Position numbers and translations under genes: made by a program. A stretch of 64,000 nucleotides of DNA, from the NCBI RefSeq assembly GCF_000380965.1, contig NZ_KB905549.1, positions 186,131 through 250,130 on the forward strand. Reading direction: 5' to 3'. The notes beneath the pieces were generated by a model. That model did not search any database, was not told the origin of the DNA, and saw nothing but the letters and a program-made list of their open reading frames with translations. Position 1 is the first letter of the stretch. Each line of letters opens with the position of its first letter. The DNA is from Paenibacillus ginsengihumi DSM 21568. GTDB taxonomy: Bacteria > Bacillota > Bacilli > Paenibacillales > NBRC-103111. This document shows positions 14,601 to 23,127 of this stretch, in pieces.

Positions 14601-16184
14601 CTATTTGTTCAACCGGTCCGGATCGGCCGGTTGATTCACTTGCGGGCGCTTGTCGAGCTCCATCGGAGGCATCCGAACAATCAGATCTTTCCAGTCTCTG
14701 GCGAAGAAAGGGGCAAACGGCGCGGAATACGGAACGCCGAAGCTTGTCAAATTCACCAGATGAATGTTGATCATGATATATGCCAGTATGATGCCGTACA
14801 GGCCGAAGACGGCCGCAGCCAGCATAACCGCAAAGCGGAGCATCCGCAGCGAGATGGAGAACGCATACGACGGCAAAGTAAAGGACGATATCGCCGTAAC
14901 CGCGACAATGATCACCATAATGGGACTGACGATGCCGGCCGACACCGCTGCCTCGCCGATAACGAGGCCACCGACGATGCCGATCGTCTGACCGATCGGC
15001 TTGGGCAGGCGAAGCCCCGCCTCCCGCAAGAGCTCGAGCGTCCCTTCCATAATGAAGGCCTCGACGACAGCCGGGAACGGCACGCCCTCCCGGGTGCCGG
15101 CAATGGAAAATGCGAGCTTCGAAGGAATCATGCCGTGATGAAATTCCACCAGAGCGATGTAGAGCGCAGGCATAAACGTCGACGCAAACGCCGCAATCAG
15201 CCGCAGCACGCGGATGAGCGATGCGATCAGCCAGTGCTCGTAATAATCTTCCGGGGACCGCAGCATGGACGCGAACGTCATCGGCATAATCAGCTGAAAA
15301 GGCGTTCCGTCGACCAAGAGCGCGGCCTTTCCCTGCAGCAATGCCGCGGAGACCTTATCCGGTCTTTCCGTGTTGATAATGAGCGGGAACGGCGTCAGGA
15401 AGCTGTCCGCAATCCACTGTTCGATATAGCCCGATCCTTCCGCATCGTCCATGTCGATGGAAAGCACCCGCCGTTCGATCTCAGCCAACAGCTGAGGGTG
15501 AACGATCCCGTCGATATAGCACAGCGTCACGTCTTTTTTGGCGCGCCGTCCGATCTTGTAGGTTTTGAAGCGAAGGTTGACGTCGCGGATCCGCCGCCTG
15601 ATAAGCGCCATGTTCGTCCGGATGTTTTCCGTAAATCCTTCCTTGGGTCCGCGAATAAGCGACTCCGTCTGCGGCTCTTCGATTCCCCGGCTTTCCCAAC
15701 CTTTGCTGTCGATGATCAGCGCCACATTGCTGCCGTCGACGAACAGCGCCGTATCGCCCGACAGCACCGACAGCATCACGTCGTCGAGCGTCGATGCCCG
15801 GGTTACCTGGTAAGTCGACAGCAGCTCCGCTTCCAACAGCGACACCGCTTCTTCACCGTTGGCCGGATGCGGTTTGCCGGCGATCGTGGCATATAGCTGA
15901 ATATTTCTCAATACCTGGTCGTTGATCATTTTTTTATCGATCAATCCGTCGATGCAGGCGATGCCGCAGCGAATCCCGGTCTGACCCAGCGTAATTTCCC
16001 GAACGACCAGATCTTCGGCTTGGCCTACCGCATGCTTGATATTTTGCAAATTCGCCTTGACGCTGAGGAACAATGCGGGAACGAAATCCGGTGCGCCGGC
16101 ATCGGCAGCTTGCGCCGCAGCCCGGACGTTAGCCGCTCGCCGCTTGACCTTCTGCGCCGACCTCCATCTCAACCATCTCAGCAT
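14601..16184 (-). CDS. gerAA: Spore germination receptor subunit, GerAA family
   Basis: A subunit of the germinant receptor, 527 residues. The large soluble N-terminal region (to about 280) contains the family's TLDDVML-like segment and ALFVDGSN, and is followed by four to five membrane segments (VFGLYGIILAYIMINIHL) and a C-terminal cytosolic tail (SFGVPYSAPFAPF). The start ATG 16184 follows GGAGG by 6 bases. First gene of the ger operon. Nutrient specificity cannot be read from the sequence. Transcription is expected in the forespore under sigma-G; I could not identify a clear sigma-G promoter. Confidence 0.93.
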   Translation of the reverse strand: MLRWLRWRSAQKVKRRAANVRAAAQAADAGAPDFVPALFLSVKANLQNIKHAVGQAEDLVVREITLGQTGIRCGIACIDGLIDKKMINDQVLRNIQLYATIAGKPHPANGEEAVSLLEAELLSTYQVTRASTLDDVMLSVLSGDTALFVDGSNVALIIDSKGWESRGIEEPQTESLIRGPKEGFTENIRTNMALIRRRIRDVNLRFKTYKIGRRAKKDVTLCYIDGIVHPQLLAEIERRVLSIDMDDAEGSGYIEQWIADSFLTPFPLIINTERPDKVSAALLQGKAALLVDGTPFQLIMPMTFASMLRSPEDYYEHWLIASLIRVLRLIAAFASTFMPALYIALVEFHHGMIPSKLAFSIAGTREGVPFPAVVEAFIMEGTLELLREAGLRLPKPIGQTIGIVGGLVIGEAAVSAGIVSPIMVIIVAVTAISSFTLPSYAFSISLRMLRFAVMLAAAVFGLYGIILAYIMINIHLVNLTSFGVPYSAPFAPFFARDWKDLIVRMPPMELDKRPQVNQPADPDRLNK

Positions 16185-16270
16185 AGGAAACCTCCGTTGC
16201 CTTAAGGAGCATGCATATTCAGGTGATAGGGTTTCCTTGGCTAGACATGAATATTACTGTAGCGACTGAA

Positions 16271-16310
16271 AATTTTTAAAGGAGGCCTTTCTTAACGAAA
16301 GACCTCCTTC
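16271..16310 (-). terminator. Terminator after the PhyH oxygenase gene
   Basis: On the minus strand AAGGAGGTCTTTC/GAAAGGCCTCCTT (13-bp stem, one mismatch, 5-base loop) is followed by TTTAAAAATTTT. It separates the oxygenase from the ger operon. Confidence 0.8.
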
Positions 16311-16360
16311 GCACATACGAAAGATGCGGATGATCTATAAGCCGGCATGCCCTTGCCTGT

Positions 16361-17179
16361 TCAATGCGGCCCGGCGACGACATGCTCCGTACCGCACGGC
16401 CCACCGCTGTTGTCGAACCGGATGCCGTCCGCCTCCGTCCCGTCCCAGCGGTACAGCGGCTTGTAGTGCGTGGCGATTTTGACGGTCGAGGCGTTCGCAT
16501 AGTGGCAAATAAAGGCGCGGCGAAATCGGTGCTCCGATTTGTTCGGATAAGAGCCGTGAATGACGCTGCCGTTAAAAAACAGCACATCCCCCGCCGCCAT
16601 CCGGACCGGAACGGCACGGTAGCCTGCGGGAACCGGGACGTATTCTTTGGTGAACGATTCGTTCGGGTCGGCCGTTTGCGGGCATTCGACCGCCAGCCGG
16701 TTCGATTCAGGAACGACGAACAGCCCGCCGTTCTCCTCGTCTGCCGCATCGACCGCCGTCCAGGCAGCGATGCAGGTGCCCGGCTCCACCTTCAAATAGA
16801 AGTTGTCCTGATGCAGCGCCTGTCCCTTCGCTCCCGGCGGCTTGAAATAGAACATGCTCTGCGCCGCGAGCGGCTCTTCGCCGTACAGATCGGTCAGCAC
16901 GTTCATCACCTTCGGATGAAGCATATATTTCATGGATGTCTCATCGACCCGATGAGGGTGCATCATCCGCGGGTAAGCCTTAAGAATATCGCCGCCGCTT
17001 TGCTCCAGCGGCAGCGGGTTGAAGCAGCCGGGAATCGGCCCTCCCGCATGCAGCTTCATGAAATGGTCGCGCAGCTCATCGGCCTCCTGCTTGAACAATC
17101 CCTTCAGAACGAGGTATCCCTCCGCATGAAACTGATCAAGCTGCTCTTTGGTCAGTACGCCGCCTTCCGGCTTGCGCAT
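16361..17179 (-). CDS. Phytanoyl-CoA dioxygenase (PhyH) family oxygenase
   Basis: Fe(II)/2-oxoglutarate-dependent oxygenase of 272 residues. The facial triad HxD is in LHQDNFYLKVEPG and the distal His is probably in SVIHGSYPN, with the 2-oxoglutarate-binding Arg a few residues later (RRAF). The start ATG 17179 has GGAGGAG 6 bases upstream; a longer frame has no site. Divergent from an AraC regulator that shares its control region, so it is probably that regulator's target. Enzymes of this group hydroxylate small molecules such as ectoine or lipids; the substrate is unknown here. Confidence 0.85.
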   Translation of the reverse strand: MRKPEGGVLTKEQLDQFHAEGYLVLKGLFKQEADELRDHFMKLHAGGPIPGCFNPLPLEQSGGDILKAYPRMMHPHRVDETSMKYMLHPKVMNVLTDLYGEEPLAAQSMFYFKPPGAKGQALHQDNFYLKVEPGTCIAAWTAVDAADEENGGLFVVPESNRLAVECPQTADPNESFTKEYVPVPAGYRAVPVRMAAGDVLFFNGSVIHGSYPNKSEHRFRRAFICHYANASTVKIATHYKPLYRWDGTEADGIRFDNSGGPCGTEHVVAGPH

Positions 17180-17230
17180 AACAATCTCCTCCCTTTTGGC
17201 GCAAAACATCGGATTGCTTTTTCCGATGCA

Positions 17231-17246
17231 TTCATTTTAAAATGAA
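17231..17246. promoter_or_regulatory. 16-bp palindrome between divergent genes
   Basis: TTCATTTTAAAATGAA is a perfect palindrome in the 91-base gap between the PhyH oxygenase and the AraC regulator, a good place for a shared operator. Confidence 0.45.
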
Positions 17247-17270
17247 AACGTTCTAGGAGGAATGAAGCGT

Positions 17271-18113
17271 ATGGCCGAAAACCTTAACGATCCTGCTACG
17301 AAAGAAACCGAAGCGCCGCCGCCGGGCATTCTTGCATCAGGCCACTTCCGCCAGCCCTATGGGTATTCCGCTTATCGTTCCCGCGGGACGAGGGACTGGC
17401 TGATCACTTATACGCTGTCCGGCCGCGGACAGTACCGGCTTCATGGGGAAGTCTATGAATGCGGGGAAGGCGACATCGTGCTGCTCCGTCCAGGCGCGCC
17501 CCATGACTATGCTACGCCGGAAGATAGCGTCTGGGAGTTCGTCTGGGCCCATTTCGTGCCTGAGCCGCGCTGGTCGCAGCGATTGCGGCTGCCCGAACGG
17601 GCGCCGGGCATGATCTTCCTGTCCCTCGAACGGCAGTCGGCGCGATCCCGGCTGCTGGAGGCGTTCCGGCGGCTGATCCGCTATTCCCGCGATAACGGGG
17701 AGCTAAGCGGCCTGTTGTCGCTAAACGCGATGGAGGAGATCGTGCTCCTGATCGCGCAGAACGAAACGCGCCGCGCGCCGCTCGACCCGAGAATCGGCGA
17801 TCTCCTGGACTTCCTCAGCGCCAATCTCGAACGCTCCTTCACGCTGCAGGAGCTGGCCGATCAAGTGATGCTGTCGCCGTCCCGCCTGTCGCACCTGTTC
17901 AAGGAGCAGACCGGCGATTCGGTGCTCGAGACATTCCTCAAGCTGCGGCTGAAGCATGCCGCCCAGCTGCTGCGGCATACGACGCTGCCGGTATCCGAGG
18001 TGGCGGAGAAGGTCGGCTTCCGCAGCCCGTTTTATTTCACGAAGCAGTTTACCTCGTATTACGGCGTCAGCCCGAGCAAATATCGCTCGGGCTCCGAGGG
18101 AAATGCGCGGTAA
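17271..18113 (+). CDS. AraC-family transcriptional regulator
   Basis: Regulator of 280 residues. The N-terminal cupin domain (about 15-150; GRGQYRLHGEVYECGEGDIVLLRPG) probably binds a small ligand, and the C-terminal pair of helix-turn-helix motifs (about 180-278; FTLQELADQVMLSPSRLSHLFKEQ and VSEVAEKVGFRSPFYFTKQF, as parts) binds DNA. The start ATG 17271 is 10 bases after AGGAGG; the ATG at 17262 is too close to that site. Divergent partner of the PhyH oxygenase. Confidence 0.9.
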   Translation: MAENLNDPATKETEAPPPGILASGHFRQPYGYSAYRSRGTRDWLITYTLSGRGQYRLHGEVYECGEGDIVLLRPGAPHDYATPEDSVWEFVWAHFVPEPRWSQRLRLPERAPGMIFLSLERQSARSRLLEAFRRLIRYSRDNGELSGLLSLNAMEEIVLLIAQNETRRAPLDPRIGDLLDFLSANLERSFTLQELADQVMLSPSRLSHLFKEQTGDSVLETFLKLRLKHAAQLLRHTTLPVSEVAEKVGFRSPFYFTKQFTSYYGVSPSKYRSGSEGNAR

Positions 18114-18244
18114 GCCGCCCGCGCGGCCCCAGTATGCATGTCTGCGCCGCCAAGCTTTGGCCCCGGCCGACCGCAGCGGCTGTTCCCTCCCCGCGGACAA
18201 GCATCGTTTGTTTCCGTAAGCGCTCCCGGGGACGGAAGCCGAAT

Positions 18245-19012
18245 TTACACTCCGGGCTTTTCCGCAACAGCGCTTCTGCGCTCCATAAGCAGCCGCAGCC
18301 GCTCGGGGTAATCGGTGATAATGCCCGAGACGCCGTAATCCAGCGCCAGGCTCATCTGCGCCTCGTCGTTGATCGTAAACGGGTACACCCGAAGCCCTTG
18401 CCGGATCGCGTCCTGCGTCTCTTCGGCGCTAAGCCTCTTGAACCGCGGGTGCAGCGAGTAAACCGGGACGTTCATGAACCGGGCCAGGTCGGCATGCCGC
18501 ACCGCGTCGATATCGTACAGCAAGCCGATCTTGACGCGCGGCTCGAGCAGCTTCAGATAAAGCAGCGATTTGTGATCGAACGAGGAGACGACCGTGTTGC
18601 CGAGCCTGTCATATTGGCTGAGCAGCTCAAGCAGGGCCGGCTCCAGCCTGCGCCCGTACGATTCCTTGATTTCCACATTGATCATGACGTGCGGCGGCGT
18701 CAGCTCGAGCACCTCGCAGAGCAGCGGAATGCGTTCGCCGCGATAGGCTTCGCCGAACCAGGCGCCGGCATCCAGCTTCTTCAACTCGGAGACGGTCATG
18801 TCATGAATGGCCCCCGTTCCGTCCGTCGTCCGGTTCACCGTATCGTCGTGACAGACGACGATTTCCCCGTCCTTCGTCAAATGCACATCGAGCTCGATGC
18901 CGGTACAGCCCTGCGCCAGTCCGAGCCGGAATGCGGCCAGCGTATTTTCCGGCGCTTCTCCCCGGGCTCCCCGGTGGGCGATAATGAGCGGTTGCGTCGA
19001 TGAATTCTGCAT
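18245..19012 (-). CDS. Glycerophosphodiester phosphodiesterase
   Basis: Cytosolic GDPD-family enzyme of 255 residues (no signal peptide, so UgpQ-like rather than secreted GlpQ). It hydrolyses glycerophosphodiesters to sn-glycerol-3-phosphate and an alcohol. Motifs: IIAHRGARGEAPENTLAAF with the catalytic His-Arg, IELDVHLTKDGEIVVCHD with the Glu-Asp metal ligands and second His, VNVEIKE and SFDHKSL. The start ATG 19012 follows GGAGGGAG. Same strand and direction as mgtC, glpP and the HAD gene, giving a glycerol-3-phosphate theme to the group. Confidence 0.9.
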   Translation of the reverse strand: MQNSSTQPLIIAHRGARGEAPENTLAAFRLGLAQGCTGIELDVHLTKDGEIVVCHDDTVNRTTDGTGAIHDMTVSELKKLDAGAWFGEAYRGERIPLLCEVLELTPPHVMINVEIKESYGRRLEPALLELLSQYDRLGNTVVSSFDHKSLLYLKLLEPRVKIGLLYDIDAVRHADLARFMNVPVYSLHPRFKRLSAEETQDAIRQGLRVYPFTINDEAQMSLALDYGVSGIITDYPERLRLLMERRSAVAEKPGV

Positions 19013-19169
19013 AAGTAAGTTCTCCCTCCGCCGCTGCCTTTCAAGGACAGCGTATTATTCGTTTAAGCGCCTGCGGCGCACGATTCCTTCGTCATCGCTC
19101 GTCGTCTGCGGCGCCAGAAAATTCGGCTCGTGAGGCATTGCCGATTTTGCCCGGGTGCCGTGCCGCCGG

Positions 19170-19949
19170 TCACAGCGAAGCCGAGGCCCCGGGACCGGGC
19201 CCCCCGCCCCCCGCCTGCGGACCTCCGGTTTCGAGCGGCGTCTCCACAGACAAAATATCGCTGGACGACGAAATCCGGTCGATCGCCCGCAGCAGCTTAT
19301 CCGCCCCGCCTGCCTGCAGCTTGAAGGAAATATTCATAACGGCTTCGCCCTGCAAGGCAGGCCATTCGACAGGCGGCTGCTCCTCGTGGCTCATTTTTAC
19401 ATTGACAATCTGTATCCCTTCTTCGCCGAGGCGGGAAGCAATGCTCCCGAGCACGCCCGGGCGGTCGTAGATGCGCACGGTGACAGTCTGATGCCGCCGG
19501 TGGCGCATCCAATGCTTCTCCCACTTGTTCAGCAGGAACAGGCTGACAAGCACCATAACGGTAGCCAGCGCCGCGCAGTAGAAAAAACCGGCGCCGACGC
19601 ACAGCCCGATCGCCGCCACGACCCAGATGGAGGCGGCGGTCGTCAGCCCCGAGACGGTCGAGCCCGTACGCAGAATCGCGCCTGCTCCCAGAAATCCGAT
19701 GCCGCTGATCACCTGCGCGGCCAGCCGCGCCGGGTCCATCCGCACGTTGTACTCTGCCGCGAATTGAGAGAATCCATATATCGACAGCAGCATGATGGCC
19801 GCCGAACCGATGCAGACAAGAATATGCGTGCGGAAGCCGGCCGCATGATTGCTCCACTCCCGCTCGAAGCCAATCAGCCCGCCGAGCAAAGCGGCAAGCA
19901 GGATGCGGACTGTCAGCTCCCAATGCGTAATGTGCCAAATATCATCCAT
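19170..19949 (-). CDS. MgtC/SapB family membrane protein with ACT-like tail
   Basis: Membrane protein of 259 residues. The N-terminal half has four to five transmembrane segments and the MgtC hallmark LLGGLIGFEREWSNHAAGFR plus GIGFLGAGAI. The C-terminal 80 residues form a cytosolic ACT-like domain (VTVRIYDRPGVLGSIASRL). MgtC proteins modulate Mg2+ or phosphate homeostasis and ATP synthase in pathogens; in Firmicutes the role is unclear. The start ATG 19949 (AAAGGGG upstream) is chosen over the long N-terminal extension that would overlap glpP. It follows glpP by 58 bases. Confidence 0.85.
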   Translation of the reverse strand: MDDIWHITHWELTVRILLAALLGGLIGFEREWSNHAAGFRTHILVCIGSAAIMLLSIYGFSQFAAEYNVRMDPARLAAQVISGIGFLGAGAILRTGSTVSGLTTAASIWVVAAIGLCVGAGFFYCAALATVMVLVSLFLLNKWEKHWMRHRRHQTVTVRIYDRPGVLGSIASRLGEEGIQIVNVKMSHEEQPPVEWPALQGEAVMNISFKLQAGGADKLLRAIDRISSSSDILSVETPLETGGPQAGGGGPGPGASASL

Positions 19950-20007
19950 GTTATCCGCCCCTTTCCCCGCCGCCACGGCTCCCGTTGGATACCGCTTTGC
20001 CTTCCGC

Positions 20008-20565
20008 TTACATCCATAGGTGGGACGCTCCCGCCGATACCGCAAGCGCACCCGCCTTCAGCGCCTCGTCGATCTCGTCCTGGTAGCCGACCAGCCCTCC
20101 GGCAATGATCGGCAGCGGCGTCATCGCCGTCATCTCGCGAATGATGCGCGGCATCAGTCCAGGCATCACCTCGATCGCGTCGGGCTGGCTCTGCTCCACC
20201 GCCTTGATGCCCCGCTGCACGGCGCTGCGGTCGATCAGAAAAATGCGCTGAATCGTCATCAGCCCCTCTTCCTTGCCCGCCTTGATCAAATTGCTCTTCG
20301 TGGAGATGATCCCTGTCGGGCGAACATGTCTGGCGACGTAAGCGACGCCGCTGCGGTCTGCCGCGATGCCTTCGATGAATTCCATGTGCAGGAATACTTC
20401 TTTGCCCGCCTGCTTCACCCGCTCGGCCAATTCCTTAATATTGAATATCGATCCGGTCAGCAAAAAAATGACATTGACCCGGCTTTCGATCGCCAGCTGC
20501 ACATCTTCCTCCTTCTGTACGGCCGCAATCGTCTGATGGTCGACCAGATCAACGATCGGATACAT
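20008..20565 (-). CDS. glpP: Glycerol-3-phosphate responsive antiterminator
   Basis: RNA-binding antiterminator of 185 residues of the GlpP family, a TIM-barrel-like protein that binds glycerol-3-phosphate and then lets RNA polymerase read through leader terminators. Recognisable stretches are SRVNVIFLLTGSIFNIKEL, FLHMEFIEGIAADRSGV, IISTKSNLIKAG, DAIEVMPGLMPRII and PIIAGGLV. Length is normal. The start ATG 20565 has AGGGGGG upstream. It lies 18 bases downstream of a HAD gene whose leader carries a terminator-like hairpin, a possible self-regulated target. No glpF, glpK or glpD is in the window. Confidence 0.92.
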   Translation of the reverse strand: MYPIVDLVDHQTIAAVQKEEDVQLAIESRVNVIFLLTGSIFNIKELAERVKQAGKEVFLHMEFIEGIAADRSGVAYVARHVRPTGIISTKSNLIKAGKEEGLMTIQRIFLIDRSAVQRGIKAVEQSQPDAIEVMPGLMPRIIREMTAMTPLPIIAGGLVGYQDEIDEALKAGALAVSAGASHLWM

Positions 20566-20583
20566 AGGCTGTCCCCCCTTTGG

Positions 20584-21354
20584 TTACAAGTGTACGATGT
20601 CCTTGATGCTCGGCAAAATGTAGCGCGGACGGTAAGGCGCCGTCTCTGCCATCTCCCTGGTGCTGACTCCGGTCAATACGAGGACGGAAGACATGCCTGC
20701 GTCGTTTCCCATCTTGATATCGGTCTCCAGCCGATCTCCGATCATATAGCAGCTGGCGCTGTCCAGGCCGAGATGCTCCATAGCCGCTTGAGCCGAAATG
20801 AGCGACGGCTTGCCGACGATAAGGTCGATCTCCCGGCCGGTCGCCGCTTCGAGTGCGGCGATGAACGTGCCGGTATCCGGCAGCTGTCCCCGCTCCAGCG
20901 GACAGGTGAAATCGGGGTTGGTGGCGACAATCTGCGCCCCCCGAACGGCTGCCTGATACAGAGCGTTCAGCTTGTCATAAGTGAACTGCCGGTCCCACGA
21001 CAGGACGGCTAAGTCGGCCCGCTCCGGCTCATCGGTCAGCGGAATGCCGTGCTGGGCCAGTTCATCGCGGAGCGGCTGCTCTCCTATTACGTATACGCTT
21101 GATCCGGCAGGGAGATGCTTCTGCAAATAGCGCGCGGTAATCAGCGACGAGTTCAGCACATCGCAGGCATCGGTCGGTATGCCCATGCGGGTCAGCTTCC
21201 GGGCATACGATGCTCGCGCCGCGATCGAGCTATTGGACAGAAAGACGACCTTGTCCCCTCTTCGCCGCAAGGCGGCAATCGCCTCGGCGGCGCCGTCGAT
21301 CATGCGGTCCCCCAAATAAACCGTACCGTCCAGATCAAAAATAAATCCTTTCAT
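20584..21354 (-). CDS. HAD-IIA phosphatase (possible glycerol-3-phosphate/phosphoglycolate phosphatase)
   Basis: Phosphatase of 256 residues, same branch as the protein at 8369-9169. Motif I FIFDLDGTVYLGD, motif II FLSNSS, conserved Lys in VGKPSL and motif III CYMIGDRLETDIKMG are present. The start is ATG 21354, since the frame begins with family sequence there; the 55 residues that could precede it are leader RNA. The ribosome site (GAGGCG) is weak. As first gene of a unit with glpP and upstream of GDPD, dephosphorylation of glycerol-3-phosphate is an attractive guess. Confidence 0.85.
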   Translation of the reverse strand: MKGFIFDLDGTVYLGDRMIDGAAEAIAALRRRGDKVVFLSNSSIAARASYARKLTRMGIPTDACDVLNSSLITARYLQKHLPAGSSVYVIGEQPLRDELAQHGIPLTDEPERADLAVLSWDRQFTYDKLNALYQAAVRGAQIVATNPDFTCPLERGQLPDTGTFIAALEAATGREIDLIVGKPSLISAQAAMEHLGLDSASCYMIGDRLETDIKMGNDAGMSSVLVLTGVSTREMAETAPYRPRYILPSIKDIVHL

Positions 21355-21490
21355 CGTTGCCACGCCTCGCTTCGCTTGTCGGGATGATGGCGGCGAGCTG
21401 AGCGGAAGAATAGTAAGAAAAGCTTTCGCTCGATGCCTCTTCGCCGATGTCGCCCGAAATCCTCCTCTTGCCGCAGCTTTTCTCGATCTA

Positions 21491-21558
21491 AATAAAAAAC
21501 CTTTATCCCATGTAAACATACCCTTCTCGTCGAAGGGAGCGGTTTACGGATAAAGGTT
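21491..21558 (-). terminator. Leader terminator/attenuator upstream of HAD-glpP
   Basis: On the minus strand AACCTTTATCC...GGATAAAGGTTTTTTAT with inner pairs (GTAAAC/GTTTAC, TTC/GAA) forms a long intrinsic terminator about 40 bases after the predicted transcription start and 140 bases before the HAD start codon. This placement suggests transcription attenuation. Confidence 0.7.
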
Positions 21559-21602
21559 ACTCTTCTACTCAAACCAACACCGTATTATGCTGTTGTTATA
21601 GC

Positions 21603-21631
21603 ATTATATGCCGGGAAGGCGGAGCTGTCAA
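21603..21631 (-). promoter_or_regulatory. Perfect consensus sigma-A promoter
   Basis: On the minus strand TTGACA (21626-21631), 17-base spacer, TATAAT (21603-21608). Both hexamers and the spacing are exactly consensus. It drives the attenuated leader of the HAD-glpP unit. Confidence 0.85.
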
Positions 21632-21757
21632 TGATTTTTCGCTCCATGCCCCGTTACTCGCCGGATGAAACCGCTCGCGCGCAAGCGGCCCGCTTCCGCC
21701 ATACAGCGAAACCCGCCGCGCCAGGAATAGCGCGCTGGGCGAGCGGGCTTCGCAAGG

Positions 21758-22414
21758 CTACCTCGGCCGGGTATTGACCTCAAGAATCCAGATGCGTCCG
21801 GAACGATCCAGGCCAAAATCGTATCCGAGCGCCCCGATGCCGGGGAACGCCTCCTCCATCAGCCGCGTGCACGTATAAGCCAATCTTGTCATCTCTCTTT
21901 TCTTGGTCACTGCGCGGATCGAGGGCAGCGAGCGGCGGATGGCATCCGCCCCCCTCAGCTGAACTCCCCCTTGGGCCAGGTTGGTAACCGATAGCCCCGG
22001 AGAGGCCATCCGGCCGACCAGCGCCTTCAGCCGCCAGGCGCTCCCTTCCTTGACCAGCTTGACCCGATAGTCAACCGGCCGCCCTCTAATTTCCGCAAGC
22101 GAAATCCACCTTTGCAGGAAATATTTGCGTCCTCGGCGCAGCCGGTCGATGCCGCCCCGCAGAGCGGCAAGCGACCGGTAATGCCGCACCTTTCGGCCAT
22201 TTTTCAAATAATATCCCTGTCCCCGCCGACCGACGAACAGCACTCCGCCGCCGCCTGAGCCTTTGACGGGCTTGGCGACTACCCGGCCGTACAGATCAAG
22301 CATTTTCCCCAGCCCGGATAATCCGTACGGACGCATAGGGGGCAAGTGAAGCGCCACATCCTGCTTTTTTTGCAATACGGCCGTCTTGGCCCATTTGTTG
22401 GAAACCGATCGCAT
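21758..22414 (-). CDS. YheC/YheD-family ATP-grasp protein
   Basis: ATP-grasp protein of 218 residues, family YheC/D (endospore coat-associated in Bacillus). Visible are the nucleotide-binding KPVKGSGGGGVLFV, RPVDYRVKLVKEG, YTCTRLMEEAFPGIGALGYDFGLD and the metal-binding end IWILEVNTRPR. The start ATG 22414 has AAGGAGGG 8 bases upstream; the frame continues further 5-prime without a site. It is shorter than the usual 250-450 residues because it lacks an N-terminal domain. It may ligate an amino acid or modify a spore-surface molecule; the substrate is unknown. Confidence 0.8.
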   Translation of the reverse strand: MRSVSNKWAKTAVLQKKQDVALHLPPMRPYGLSGLGKMLDLYGRVVAKPVKGSGGGGVLFVGRRGQGYYLKNGRKVRHYRSLAALRGGIDRLRRGRKYFLQRWISLAEIRGRPVDYRVKLVKEGSAWRLKALVGRMASPGLSVTNLAQGGVQLRGADAIRRSLPSIRAVTKKREMTRLAYTCTRLMEEAFPGIGALGYDFGLDRSGRIWILEVNTRPR

Positions 22415-22731
22415 GGCTCGATCCCTCCTTGCCGGCTTATATGCGCATACCCCAGCATATTCGCGGCAGCAGGGCAGCTCTTGGATATATGTCCCCTCGG
22501 CGAAGCCCAATCCGTCAAGCCGAATCGAACCGGCCGCCCGGCCGTCCAAACGGTCGAGCGGCGCGCCTCTTACGGGTCGGCCCCTCCGCTCGCGCGCCGG
22601 CTCCCGTCAGCAGTTCGGCTCGCCAATTGAGCCGAATGACACTGCCCGTCGATCGTCCCGAGCCTGGCGCGGGCATGGGCCTGTTCCCCGCTTCCCGCCT
22701 ATGCAGGCGGCCATAAGGTTGACCAGGTTCT

Positions 22732-22920
22732 TCAGACGTGCCGGCGCTGCTCGTCCCCTATGGTCTTCTCTGCCGCCGGATAAATCGGGTAGAAAGTAAC
22801 GCCTTTGCACGAGATACAGGTCGATTCGTAGCAGTCTGCCATTTCCTCCAACACAGCCCCGCACACCGAACAGCTCCGCTGCGGAAGGCTGTTCATCAAA
22901 TCGGTCGAATTCATCAGCAT
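22732..22920 (-). CDS. YhfH-like small zinc-ribbon protein
   Basis: A 62-residue protein with two Cys pairs, CSVC and CISC, spaced like a small zinc ribbon: LPQRSCSVCGAVLEEMADCY then STCISCKGVTFYPIYP. This matches YhfH-type proteins of Bacillus (about 45 residues); this one has a longer charged tail. The start is ATG 22920 with AAAGGGG 10 bases upstream; ATG 22914 is possible. Role unknown. It faces the same way as the ATP-grasp gene, from which it is separated by about 320 bases with no other gene. Confidence 0.65.
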   Translation of the reverse strand: MLMNSTDLMNSLPQRSCSVCGAVLEEMADCYESTCISCKGVTFYPIYPAAEKTIGDEQRRHV

Positions 22921-23127
22921 GAAAATGTAACCCCTTTCATAAGTAAATTGTCGCTGCACCGGGATCGAGCATAACGATGAATCGCTACCTTGATCTTTGG
23001 ATGGCGATCGTTCGTTATAAGGTTTGACGGCATAAGGTGAAGAAAGAACGAAAAAAGGGAGTGCGTCGATCATCAGGAAGCGCTTCGGTCCAGCAGAGAA
23101 CGAAAATCGTCGAAGCAAGCGGAGCAT

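Noticed and set aside
16185..16270. Sigma-G promoter of the ger operon
   Set aside because: Several TGAATA- and CATA-like hexamers occur, but none with correct spacing that I could defend.
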